64,000 nucleotides of DNA from Thalassotalea insulae (GCF_030161395.1 NZ_BSST01000001.1:434001-498000), one strand, 5' to 3'; counted from the first letter of the stretch, positions 53,108-61,146 are shown. Notes: generated from the letters alone by a model not told the origin. Made by a program: numbers and translations.

Positions 53108-54268
53108 ATGCAAAAAATAAATCTGAATATTGTCAGTTTACTCATCACATTTGTTAGCCTCTTCTCCTACGCTAATGAAAATAAAGATATAAAGGAAGTT
53201 ATCCACTCAAATACTCTGAATGAAGACAGAACCATTACAGTCATTTTGCCTGAACCCTATAACGAAGATAAAGAAACCACTTACCCTGTTATTTACCTTT
53301 TAGATGGAGATCAGAAGTTAGATTTTCCAGCGGAAGTTGTCAAAAGGCTATCAACTTTAAACATGATTCCTAACTTAATTATCGTCGCCATAGATAACAC
53401 TAACCGTAGAAGAGATTTTGTACCTAGCACAGATGAAAATAATAACGGTCCACATAAATTTATTAGTTTTATGGAGAAAGAACTCATTCCCTTTATCGAT
53501 AATAAATACAGAACCAAAAACTATAAAATATTAGCAGGTCATTCTCTAGCTGGATTACTCACGCTCTATACATTTCAACATAAGCCAGAGCTATTTCAAG
53601 CTCATTTCGCTTTCAGTCCATCATTAGGCTCAGATAACGATATAACTAAAGAAAAAGTCATAAATTTTTTAAATAAGAATAAACAACACCATAATTATCT
53701 TTATGTAAACTTAGGTAGAGAGGGATTAATTGCTGGAGATGAGGGGTTATTTGCAATGAGGAAGAACTTCATTGACCTTTCTAATGTACTATCTAATAGT
53801 CAGGTAAACGCATTAAGATTTAAAACAGAATTACTTGAAGACGAACACCATTTTACGACTTATTTAATAGGTTTTCACCGAGCATTAATGGATTTATACA
53901 AGAATTGGTTTGTACCTATGGAAGTATCAAAAGAAGGTGTAGCTGCAATTAAAAAACGCTATCAAAAGTTATCATCACAACTAGGTTATGAAGTTACACC
54001 ACATGAAGGTTGGGTATTTGTTTCTGGATTAATTAACGACAGAATGTTTAATGATAAAAAGCAAGCTTATGACATACATAAGTACAATGTCCAATTACAT
54101 CCAACAAATATTAGGGCATTATCAACAATGGCAAGCATGTATGAAGAATTTAATGAAGTTGAACCTGCAATTGATTTATTAAATAAAGCTATTGCTCTTG
54201 AAAACAAGGACAGCGAAAACTATCAAAGATTAAACAGGAAAATAGAGGATTTAAAGGCCAAACTTTAA
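53108..54268 (+). CDS. Exported alpha/beta hydrolase (esterase D-like) with C-terminal repeats, copy 1
   Basis: A 386-residue protein. A signal peptide (to about 22) is followed by a PF00756-type esterase domain (about 30-280) with VIYLLDGD, IIVAIDNTNRRRDF, and the nucleophile serine in AGHSLAGLL. The acid/base histidine is in EDEHHFTT. A helical tail with TPR-like repeats follows (about 320-386: NVQLHPTNIRALSTMASMYEEF). The family includes siderophore esterases such as IroE and Fes, but none of their context is here. AAAAGGA and ATG 53108 decide the start. Paralogue at 55459. Confidence 0.85.
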   Translation: MQKINLNIVSLLITFVSLFSYANENKDIKEVIHSNTLNEDRTITVILPEPYNEDKETTYPVIYLLDGDQKLDFPAEVVKRLSTLNMIPNLIIVAIDNTNRRRDFVPSTDENNNGPHKFISFMEKELIPFIDNKYRTKNYKILAGHSLAGLLTLYTFQHKPELFQAHFAFSPSLGSDNDITKEKVINFLNKNKQHHNYLYVNLGREGLIAGDEGLFAMRKNFIDLSNVLSNSQVNALRFKTELLEDEHHFTTYLIGFHRALMDLYKNWFVPMEVSKEGVAAIKKRYQKLSSQLGYEVTPHEGWVFVSGLINDRMFNDKKQAYDIHKYNVQLHPTNIRALSTMASMYEEFNEVEPAIDLLNKAIALENKDSENYQRLNRKIEDLKAKL

Positions 54269-54288
54269 CCTGTATTTTATTTAGCACG

Positions 54289-54312
54289 AAAACCCGCCTG
54301 ATGGCGGGTTTT
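54289..54312. terminator. Terminator copy of the sucD type
   Basis: AAAACCCGCC (54289-54298), TGAT, GGCGGGTTTT (54303-54312). Identical to the hairpin at 59057-59080 beside sucD. It follows the hydrolase gene here. Confidence 0.92.
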
Positions 54313-54446
54313 TCAAAACTTCAAAAAGAAGCTAGTTGCTTACCAGCCAGCCTTCTCTTTAAGCGCTACACCGATATCCGCGAAAGATAACACCCTCAGC
54401 TTCTAAAATTCAGCAAATCTCTCATCAGCAGTACATTTATCATTAA
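54313..54446 (-). pseudogene. Partial duplicate of the sucD 3' end
   Basis: From the terminator at 54289 onward the sequence follows the sucD 3' flank and coding end (59081-59214) with few changes over the first 85 bases or so (CTTCAAAAAGAAGCTAGTTG, CGCTACACCGATATCCGC), then with small deletions (for example CAGCAAATCTCTCATCAGCAGTAC for the sucD stretch GCAGCAAATTTCTCGTCAGC). It encodes the reversed order of the SucD C-terminal residues on the minus strand, but it is broken and ends near 54446. It is not a gene but the scar of a duplication. Confidence 0.88.
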
Positions 54447-54546
54447 ATAATTGACACCTTTCTTATGCCAGTCTAAATTAAGATCACTAGTACGTATTTA
54501 GTTCGACAAAGCATGTACTAGTAATAACAAAACAGGAACTACCACA

Positions 54547-54783
54547 ATGAACATAAAACCCATCAGCTACATGAAAGCCAATGCAGCCAAATTACATGAT
54601 GAACTTGAATTTGAGCCAATGCATGTCACACAGAACGGACATGAATATTTAGTCGTACAAACAGCAGAAGCTTACCAAATGCAACAAGAAAAAATGGCTT
54701 TTATGGAGTTAATTATTAAGCGAGAAATAAACATTTCTAAAGGTAAAGTCAGTGATTTAGATGAGTTCTTAACTTCAATTTAG
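54547..54783 (+). CDS. Phd/YefM-like antitoxin
   Basis: A 78-residue protein with the Phd/YefM (relB-type) N-terminal pattern: ISYMKANAAKLHDELEFEPMHVTQNGHEYLVVQ, which would fold as the DNA-binding part, and a C-terminal helix that would cover the toxin (KREINISKGKVSDLDEFL). It lies 12 bases before a RelE/ParE-type gene, the standard order of a type II module, and would autoregulate it. It is inside the sucD-flanked island. Confidence 0.88.
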   Translation: MNIKPISYMKANAAKLHDELEFEPMHVTQNGHEYLVVQTAEAYQMQQEKMAFMELIIKREINISKGKVSDLDEFLTSI

Positions 54784-54795
54784 CATGTGAGTTAG

Positions 54796-55128
54796 ATGAA
54801 ATTTTTAATCGAAAACAATGCCAAAATTGATATTAGGTTAGCAATAGATTGGCTTGCTAAAAAAGTACCTAATGAAAAAGCGAAAGCAATCGTTATTTCT
54901 ACCATTCAAGATGTAAAGAACCAGCTTATTGTTCACTCAGATTCCGGCAAAAAATGCCAATTTGATTTTGTAGGTAAATACCGAGAAATTATTAAAAATG
55001 ATTACCGCACTATCTATAAAATTGACAAGAAAAAGAACGAAATAATCATTATCCTGTTTTGTCATACTCGGATGAATTTTCAAGCCTTACTGTCACAAAG
55101 TAATATTTATAATAAAGATCATAATTAG
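54796..55128 (+). CDS. RelE/ParE-superfamily toxin
   Basis: A 110-residue basic protein of the RelE/ParE superfamily: ENNAKIDIRLAIDWLAKKVPNEKAKAIV at the start, then the strand-rich part SGKKCQFDFVGKYREIIKNDYRTIYKI and FCHTRMNFQALL with its His and Arg near the C-terminus. Whether it cuts ribosome-bound mRNA (RelE) or targets gyrase (ParE) cannot be told. With the antitoxin gene it forms a plausible stabilising module for the region between the two sucD repeats. Confidence 0.87.
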   Translation: MKFLIENNAKIDIRLAIDWLAKKVPNEKAKAIVISTIQDVKNQLIVHSDSGKKCQFDFVGKYREIIKNDYRTIYKIDKKKNEIIIILFCHTRMNFQALLSQSNIYNKDHN

Positions 55129-55191
55129 CGTAGTAGAAAAGCTGTAAGTCACGATGTATGACAGTAAAAAATCCATCAGCAATTGTGTTTT

Positions 55192-55270
55192 TTAGCCGTA
55201 AAATACTTTCTAGATTAGTGCTTTTCCACCGTTATATTACGGCGGTGACCACTATACCCATGATACTCGC
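55192..55270. repeat. Left-end fragment of the accessory-region repeat
   Basis: AAAATACTTTCTAGATTAGTG followed by GTTATATTACGGCGGTGACC, then divergence near 55270. It matches the left ends at 49999, 52391 and 56753 but has no right end nearby, so it looks like a truncated copy. Confidence 0.55.
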
Positions 55271-55458
55271 TTCAGTGCTAAATATTGTTAACCGCATAAT
55301 TACTAAAAAGTAATCTGTGCCACACTTCTCTCTTATCTACTATTTCGTCCTCACACTTGGCATACGAAATAAAATAGACTACGATAAATATCGTAGAAAA
55401 TAGAAGATAGAAAATTATCAATAAATCCAAAAATATAACGATAAAAGGACGCCAAACT

Positions 55459-56634
55459 ATGAAACGATTATTCCTACTGATTTTATTGTCTATACCAAAT
55501 CTAGCAGTGGCTGTAGATAACAATATTTCAATCGGTAACACCATAAAAATCAAATCTGAAATTCTCAATGAACAACGCAGTATTCAAATCCACTTGCCTG
55601 ATGCTTACCACACCAGCAAAAATCGATTTCCTGTACTCTATCTTACCGACGGACCGGGTCATTTCAGCCATACCGTAGGTACGATGAACTTTCTCGCCGA
55701 TAATGGTCGTATTCCAAAAATGATCATTGTGGCTATTGCCAATACAGACAGAACGCGTGATTTAACCCCAAAAATATTAGTATCAAAAGATGAGCGATTT
55801 CAAAATGGCGGTGGTGCCGATAATTTTTTAAAATTTTTTGAACAGGAATTAATCCCCTATATCGAAGAAAACTATCGTACTCAGCCTTATCGTGTTTTCA
55901 GTGGTCACTCATTCGGCGGGTTATTTGCTATAAACGCATTCTTAACAAAACCACAATTGTTTAATGCTTATATTTCGGTCAGCCCAAGTTTATGGTGGGA
56001 CGAACAACGTTTAATAGGTGATGCTAAGACATTTTTTAATCATACAAAATCACTTGAACGCACTCTTTTTGTCACCATGGCTGCAGAGGGTGACAGAATG
56101 ATCACCCCTTACAACAATTTCGTTAAAGTAGCCAAAGAAAACAACGTTGACGGCTTAATATTTGCCAATAAAGAATTTGACGATGAGGATCATGGTTCAA
56201 CAGTATTGCGTAGCCAGTATTATGGACTTAAACAAGTATGGGATGGCTGGCTGATGCCACGTGAAACTTTCACCCAAGGTTTAAGTGCTGTTCAAGCTCA
56301 CTACAACGGGATTTCTTCTAAATTTGGCTTTGATGTAAAAATACCTGAAGCAATGATTAACAATTTGGGATACAACGCTTTAGGCAATGAAAAATTAGAG
56401 GATGCGCTAGAAATATTTACTTATAACGTAAAAATGTACCCGAATTCAGCAAACGTATATGACAGTTTAGCCGATGCGCAAGAGAGAGTTGGTCAGCTAA
56501 ATGAGGCTTATAGAAATTATTCAAAAGCATTGAAGATGGCAGCCCAAAATAACACGAATAAAGTAATTTTTGAAAAAAACAAAAAAAGAGTTGCTAAGCT
56601 TTTAGCAAGTGAAAGCATTACGACGGGCGAATAA
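55459..56634 (+). CDS. Exported alpha/beta hydrolase (esterase D-like) with C-terminal repeats, copy 2
   Basis: A 391-residue protein, paralogue of the 53108 gene: signal peptide (to about 19), esterase domain with VLYLTDGPGHF, IIVAIANTDRTRDL, the nucleophile in SGHSFGGLFA, and the His in DDEDHGSTV. The tail (about 305-391) holds two TPR-like helices (NVKMYPNSANVYDSLADA, EAYRNYSKALKMAAQN). The nucleophile motif is GHSFGG here but GHSLAG in copy 1. Similar ribosome sites (AAAAGGACG) precede both. The substrate is unknown; IroE-type esterases cleave cyclic siderophore esters. Confidence 0.85.
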   Translation: MKRLFLLILLSIPNLAVAVDNNISIGNTIKIKSEILNEQRSIQIHLPDAYHTSKNRFPVLYLTDGPGHFSHTVGTMNFLADNGRIPKMIIVAIANTDRTRDLTPKILVSKDERFQNGGGADNFLKFFEQELIPYIEENYRTQPYRVFSGHSFGGLFAINAFLTKPQLFNAYISVSPSLWWDEQRLIGDAKTFFNHTKSLERTLFVTMAAEGDRMITPYNNFVKVAKENNVDGLIFANKEFDDEDHGSTVLRSQYYGLKQVWDGWLMPRETFTQGLSAVQAHYNGISSKFGFDVKIPEAMINNLGYNALGNEKLEDALEIFTYNVKMYPNSANVYDSLADAQERVGQLNEAYRNYSKALKMAAQNNTNKVIFEKNKKRVAKLLASESITTGE

Positions 56635-56752
56635 GAACTGATGTTATAGCGATATTTTTATTAATTATTGTTTATCATCGCTGTCTTAAATTATGGCTCC
56701 TTTTGAGAGCCATAATTTTTAGTACATCTAACCGATAATGGTGATGCATAAT

Positions 56753-57432
56753 AAATGCTTTCTAATTTAGTTAACTTATTAACACCATTGCGGCGGTGGC
56801 CGCAGCCCCCAGAGGGGCGTTACACGCCAAATGCCCCTCTGGACTCCCCGTGGTGCCCAACTCAGTGAAAGCATAAATCAACATTTTGTGTGAGCAGCCA
56901 ATGCCTGCCGCTATGCCCGTAACAAAAAGTCGTCTATGAAAAGCGGCAGTCTTCGCCATCCATGGCGAAGCTTGACTGCCCACTTTACAAAATCTCGATT
57001 CATCACTGAGATAGGAAATGGTGTCACCCGCCCCACTCTCTTTCTATCAAACCAAATGCGAAGAACCAAACAAGAAAAATTAAATGAATTAGAACGAAGC
57101 ATAAACTCTGCTTTAACAAACGCTGAAATAAATGAAAGTGTTCACGTATGTTCATCAGGGATGATGAACAAAGCGCTGTCGGCGCAAGGACGCGCCATCA
57201 GCGCTGTTACGTCGAAACACACTTTTATTAAATTTCAGAACTACGTTTGTTAGCAGCTCCGAGGGATTATTCGTATCATCCTTGATACTCACCTGCTTCG
57301 CAGGTCAGCTAAAGCTGTTCAAAAATATTCCCTATATTTTTGTCCAAAGGGAGGCCGGAGGCAGTCTCCCTTTGGGCGTAGTCGCCGCCGCGACAATACG
57401 ACAGCATAAGCATACAAAATCAGAAAGTATTT
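56753..57432. repeat. Full-size accessory-region repeat, copy 2
   Basis: A roughly 680-bp element from AAATGCTTTCTA (56753) to CAGAAAGTATTT (57421-57432). Left arm 56790-57021 and right arm 57245-57432 match copy 1. The right arm contains an added segment CCTGCTTCGCAGG that is not in copy 1. The centre (57138-57220) has a different sequence from copy 1 but the same two-hairpin layout. AACGATCTGACCCCATTGATT follows at 57449-57469. No gene is inside. Confidence 0.75.
57138..57220. ncRNA. Putative structured RNA: two GGA-loop hairpins, copy 2
   Basis: GTGTT (57138-57142) pairs with AACAC (57216-57220) and CGTA (57145-57148) with TACG (57208-57211). Inside are TGTTCATCA-GGGA-TGATGAACA (57149-57170) and AGCGCT ... 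GGCGC-AAGGAC-GCGCC ... AGCGCT (57172-57205). Both loops carry AGGGA or AAGGA. Pairing is preserved relative to copy 1 although the bases differ. Confidence 0.5.
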
Positions 57433-57570
57433 AACTAAGGATTTTCAAACGATCTGACCCCATTGATTCATTATTCAAAAACATGGTTCATTTCACCTTT
57501 TAATTAAAGATGAAATAACAATACAGCCCCACTCAATCTAAAAATAATAACCTAAGTTAAGAAAATCATT

Positions 57571-57810
57571 GAATTTGAAAGAAGCATAAATTCTGCTTTG
57601 AAAAGTGCTGAATAAATTGAAGCTGCACTGCTATCGCTATCATTGATGTGCCATCTAAGCGTTAGCTTGTCGCAGCTTTAATTTATGAAGTACTACATTT
57701 TTCAGCAGCTCCGAGGGTTTCCAAAGGGAGGCCGGAGGCAGTCTCCCTCTGGGTGCTGTCGCCACCGCGACAATATGACAACAACTAACACACCAACTGG
57801 AAAGTATTTT
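57571..57810. repeat. Partial accessory-region repeat, copy 3 (right half)
   Basis: From GAATTTGAAAGAAGC (57571) to CTGGAAAGTATTTT (57797-57810) it matches the centre and right arms of copies 1 and 2 but has no left arm. The hairpin centre is collapsed: CTATCATTGATGTGCCATC replaces the two hairpins of copy 1, as if a deletion occurred between their shared ATGGATG apexes. Confidence 0.65.
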
Positions 57811-57934
57811 AATTTGTACCTGCCCCCATTTATTTCATTTATGTATAGTTACCCTAATAAAATCTAGGTTTAATTATATTTACTTGATAAATTAGTATCT
57901 TATATAAATTTAACCTTACTAAGGAAATATATTA

Positions 57935-59056
57935 ATGAAAGGACAATGGCTGGGTAATTATGAAAGCAAGAATCCATCAATTCATTCTAATGGACAAATC
58001 ACACTAAATATTGACGAGCTAGATTCTAAATATAGAGGAATAGTAAACATTATCCCTCATGACATTAAAAACTTACCTATAGCCATTGGCTATTTTGAAA
58101 CAGCTGACAAAAGCTTTAATCAATCAGTAATAATAAAAGCAAAACCAATAAACCCGTTTACGTCAATAGAAACTAGCTGGAACGAATTAGAAAAAATTTA
58201 CCCTGAAGGCACGTTCTTTTCAGAGCAAATAGACGCCAACTTTATTTATAAAAATAATATATTAAAGATTACAGCTTCCACAAAAGAAGGTATTGAATTA
58301 GACACGGAGCTTTTACAACCTAATCACACGGAAACATCAAGAATCACGGGGTCTGAAATGTCTTGGAATGACTTTAAAGATCATGTTTCAAGCTTGAATA
58401 AAGATACATACCTTTTTAGAGGACAAATGAAACCATGGAAGCTCCAAAGCTCTTTTCACAGGAGAAACAGGTATTGCCTTGATAGCTTTCTAAATAAAGA
58501 TGTACAAAAATTACATAAAAGATTAAGCGCACTTACAAGTCATTTTTTTGATTTAAACAGGCCAGAACAAAATGGTGCATTTTTAAATTTATTACAACAT
58601 CATGGCTACCCAACGCCTTTACTTGATTGGTCTTACTCTCCCTACGTTTCTGCATTTTTTGCTTTTAGGGATTGGCCTATTGGATACAGCGAAGGTGAAA
58701 AAATACGCATCTATATTTTTAATAGTAAAGAATGGCAAGATAGGTTAACTCAATCTCAAGTACTTAATCCTCCCTTCCCTCATTTGTCAGTAATGGATTT
58801 TATCTCTATCAATAACCCACGGTTAGTACCGCAGCAAGCGATAACAACAGTAACGAATATTAGTGATATAGAACACTACCTATTGAGAAAAGGAGATGAG
58901 TTTGGCATTGAATTTATTGACGCAATTGACATACCAGCCAATGAAAGAGAAAAGGCTATGACAGATTTAAAATACATGGGAATTACCGCTGGTTCTATGT
59001 TTCCAGGAATAGATGGCGCATGTGAGGAAATAAAAGAAAGCTACTTCAATAAATAA
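57935..59056 (+). CDS. FRG-domain protein
   Basis: A 373-residue protein. The N-terminal 140 residues are a beta-rich domain of no family I know (KGQWLGNYESKNPSIHSNGQ). The C-terminal FRG domain contains YLFRGQMKPWKLQSSFHR (about 167-184) and LLQHHGYPTPLLDWSYSPYVSAFFAF (about 217-242), whose FRGQ, HYG-P-LLD pattern is the hallmark of PF08867. FRG proteins occur in phage and plasmid defence and abortive-infection contexts and may be nucleotide-handling enzymes. It is the last gene of the sucD-flanked island and shares its terminator with sucD. Confidence 0.88.
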   Translation: MKGQWLGNYESKNPSIHSNGQITLNIDELDSKYRGIVNIIPHDIKNLPIAIGYFETADKSFNQSVIIKAKPINPFTSIETSWNELEKIYPEGTFFSEQIDANFIYKNNILKITASTKEGIELDTELLQPNHTETSRITGSEMSWNDFKDHVSSLNKDTYLFRGQMKPWKLQSSFHRRNRYCLDSFLNKDVQKLHKRLSALTSHFFDLNRPEQNGAFLNLLQHHGYPTPLLDWSYSPYVSAFFAFRDWPIGYSEGEKIRIYIFNSKEWQDRLTQSQVLNPPFPHLSVMDFISINNPRLVPQQAITTVTNISDIEHYLLRKGDEFGIEFIDAIDIPANEREKAMTDLKYMGITAGSMFPGIDGACEEIKESYFNK

Positions 59057-59080
59057 AAAACCCGCCTGATGGCGGGTTTT
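59057..59080. terminator. Bidirectional terminator between FRG gene and sucD
   Basis: AAAACCCGCC (59057-59066), TGAT, GGCGGGTTTT (59071-59080). It serves both convergent genes. An identical copy is at 54289-54312. Confidence 0.93.
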
Positions 59081-59107
59081 TCAAATCTTCAAAAAGAAGC
59101 TAGTTGC

Positions 59108-59980
59108 TTACCAACCCGCTTTCTCTTTAAGTGCTACACCGATATCCGCTAAAGAACGAACAGTCTTAACACCAGCCGCTTCTAATGCAGCAAATTTCTC
59201 GTCAGCTGTACCTTTACCACCAGCGATAATAGCACCAGCATGGCCCATACGCTTACCTGGAGGAGCAGTAACACCAGCGATGTAAGAAACTACTGGTTTA
59301 GTTACATTGTTTTTAATGTACTCAGCTGCTTCTTCTTCTGCTGTACCACCGATTTCACCGATCATTACAATCGCTTCAGTCTGTGGATCGTTTTGGAACA
59401 TTTCCAATACGTCGATAAAGTTAGTACCTGGGATTGGATCACCACCGATACCAACACAAGACGATTGACCAAAACCTGCGTCAGTTGTTTGCTTAACGGC
59501 TTCATAAGTTAAGGTACCTGAACGAGATACGATACCTACTTTACCTGGTAAGTGGATGTGACCTGGCATGATACCAATTTTACATTCGCCTGGCGTGATA
59601 ACACCTGGACAGTTAGGACCGATCATGCGAACGCCAGTTTCTTCAAGCTTCACTTTAACGTCAAGCATGTCTAACGTTGGGATACCTTCAGTGATCGTTA
59701 CGATCAATTCGATACCTGCATCGATAGCTTCTAAGATAGCATCTTTACAAAATGGTGCAGGTACGTAGATAACTGTTGCCGTTGCGCCAGTAGCTTCTAC
59801 CGCTTCACGTACTGTGTTAAATACTGGAAGACCTAAGTGAGTTTGGCCGCCTTTACCTGGTGATACACCACCAACCATTTGCGTACCGTATTCGATCGCT
59901 TGTTCTGAGTGGAAAGTACCTTGACCACCAGTGAAACCTTGACAGATAACTTTAGTATCTTTGTTAATTAATACAGACAT
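59108..59980 (-). CDS. sucD: Succinyl-CoA synthetase, alpha subunit
   Basis: SucD is the CoA- and phosphohistidine-carrying subunit of the TCA-cycle enzyme that makes succinate plus ATP or GTP. The 290-residue protein has the nucleotide-fold GFTGGQGTFHSEQAI (16-30), SGTLTYEA, GIGGDPIPGTNF and the active-site His in MGHAGAII (about 245-252). The stop of sucC overlaps the start codon by 1 base. A degraded copy of its last 100 or so bases lies at 54313-54446. Confidence 0.97.
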   Translation of the reverse strand: MSVLINKDTKVICQGFTGGQGTFHSEQAIEYGTQMVGGVSPGKGGQTHLGLPVFNTVREAVEATGATATVIYVPAPFCKDAILEAIDAGIELIVTITEGIPTLDMLDVKVKLEETGVRMIGPNCPGVITPGECKIGIMPGHIHLPGKVGIVSRSGTLTYEAVKQTTDAGFGQSSCVGIGGDPIPGTNFIDVLEMFQNDPQTEAIVMIGEIGGTAEEEAAEYIKNNVTKPVVSYIAGVTAPPGKRMGHAGAIIAGGKGTADEKFAALEAAGVKTVRSLADIGVALKEKAGW

Positions 59981-61146
59981 TATTTGCCCTCCGCAGCAGC
60001 AACAACTTTTTGTGCTGCATCAGTTAATGATTCAGCCGCGATGATTGCTAAACCTGAGTTAGCTAATACTTCACGACCTGCTTCAGCGTTGGTACCTTCT
60101 AAACGAACAACAACTGGTACTTCAACACCTACTTCTTTAACCGCACCGATAATACCTTCAGCGATCATGTCACAACGTACGATACCACCGAAAATGTTAA
60201 CCAATACTGCTTTTACATTGTCATCAGAAAGGATGATTTTGAATGCTTCTGATACACGTTCTTTCGTTGCGCCACCACCTACATCAAGGAAGTTAGCTGG
60301 CTTACCGCCGTGTAAGTTAACGATATCCATAGTACCCATTGCAAGGCCAGCACCGTTAACCATACAACCTACGTTTCCGTCTAAAGCAACATAGTTAAGT
60401 TCCCACTGCGCTGCATGTGCTTCACGCTCGTCTTCTTGTGACGGATCGTGCATTTCACGGATTTTTGCTTGACGGTATAAAGCGTTTGAGTCAACACCGA
60501 TTTTACCGTCCAAACAGTGTAAGTTACCTGCTTCTGTGATAACTAATGGGTTGATTTCTAATAACGCGAAATCGTGATCGATAAACATGTTACCAAGACC
60601 CATAAAGATCTTAACGAACTGCTTCATTTGCGTTGGGTTTAAGCCCAATTTGAAACCTAATTCACGCGCTTGGTACGCTTGAGGACCTACTAATGGATCA
60701 ATCGCCGCTTTGTGAATTAAGTGAGGCGTTTCTTCAGCAACTGTTTCGATGTCAACACCGCCTTCAGTTGATGCCATGAAAACAACACGACGAGTACCAC
60801 GGTCAACAACCGCACCTAAATATAGTTCGTTTGCAATGTCAGTACAGCTTTCTACTAAAATTTTAGCTACCGGCTGACCATTTGCATCTGTTTGGTAAGT
60901 AACTAAGTTCTTACCTAACCAGTTTTGTGCGAATTCTTTGATTTCGTCTTTGGTTTTAACTAGCTTAACACCGCCAGCTTTACCACGGCCACCGGCGTGA
61001 ACCTGTGCCTTAACAACCCACATATCGCCGCCAATTTTATCAGCAGCTTCGGCAGCTTCTTGAGGGGTATCGCAAGCGAAACCTTCAGAAACTGGTAAAC
61101 CATATTCAGCGAATAATTGTTTCGCTTGATACTCATGCAAATTCAT
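59980..61146 (-). CDS. sucC: Succinyl-CoA synthetase, beta subunit
   Basis: SucC is the ATP-grasp subunit that holds the nucleotide and the succinate-CoA interface. The 388-residue sequence starts with MNLHEYQAKQLFAEYGLP and shows QVHAGGRGKAGGVKL (the ATP-grasp glycine loop) and the succinate-site LEGTNAEAGREVL near the end. It overlaps sucD by 1 base. In many bacteria sucAB precede it; here the upstream gene (61331-62002) is unrelated, so sucCD may have its own promoter in 61147-61330. Confidence 0.97.
   Translation of the reverse strand: MNLHEYQAKQLFAEYGLPVSEGFACDTPQEAAEAADKIGGDMWVVKAQVHAGGRGKAGGVKLVKTKDEIKEFAQNWLGKNLVTYQTDANGQPVAKILVESCTDIANELYLGAVVDRGTRRVVFMASTEGGVDIETVAEETPHLIHKAAIDPLVGPQAYQARELGFKLGLNPTQMKQFVKIFMGLGNMFIDHDFALLEINPLVITEAGNLHCLDGKIGVDSNALYRQAKIREMHDPSQEDEREAHAAQWELNYVALDGNVGCMVNGAGLAMGTMDIVNLHGGKPANFLDVGGGATKERVSEAFKIILSDDNVKAVLVNIFGGIVRCDMIAEGIIGAVKEVGVEVPVVVRLEGTNAEAGREVLANSGLAIIAAESLTDAAQKVVAAAEGK

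Noticed and set aside
56771..57253. Open frames on both strands inside repeat copy 2 (for example the minus-strand frame with SPWMAKTAAFHRRLF)
   Set aside because: The same stretch recurs with changed frames and stops in copy 1, and the frames follow the palindromes rather than codon conservation. They are products of the repeat and not genes.
49999..57810. Integron cassette array with attC sites
   Set aside because: The palindromes contain GTTAG-like pieces, but no consistent RYYYAAC...GTTRRRY pairs were found and no integron integrase gene is present. Some of the genes between the repeats are also on opposite strands.
46530..57810. CRISPR array
   Set aside because: The repeats are long, unevenly spaced and separated by genes. 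No short direct repeats with spacers of equal length were seen, and no cas genes are present.
57685..57867. A 60-codon plus-strand frame at the right end of repeat copy 3
   Set aside because: It consists of repeat sequence (CCGAGGG, GGCAGTCTCCC) and a run into the region before the FRG gene, without a ribosome binding site.
59984..60394. Long plus-strand frame opposite sucC
   Set aside because: It is a shadow of the highly conserved sucC coding sequence; no start signals were found.
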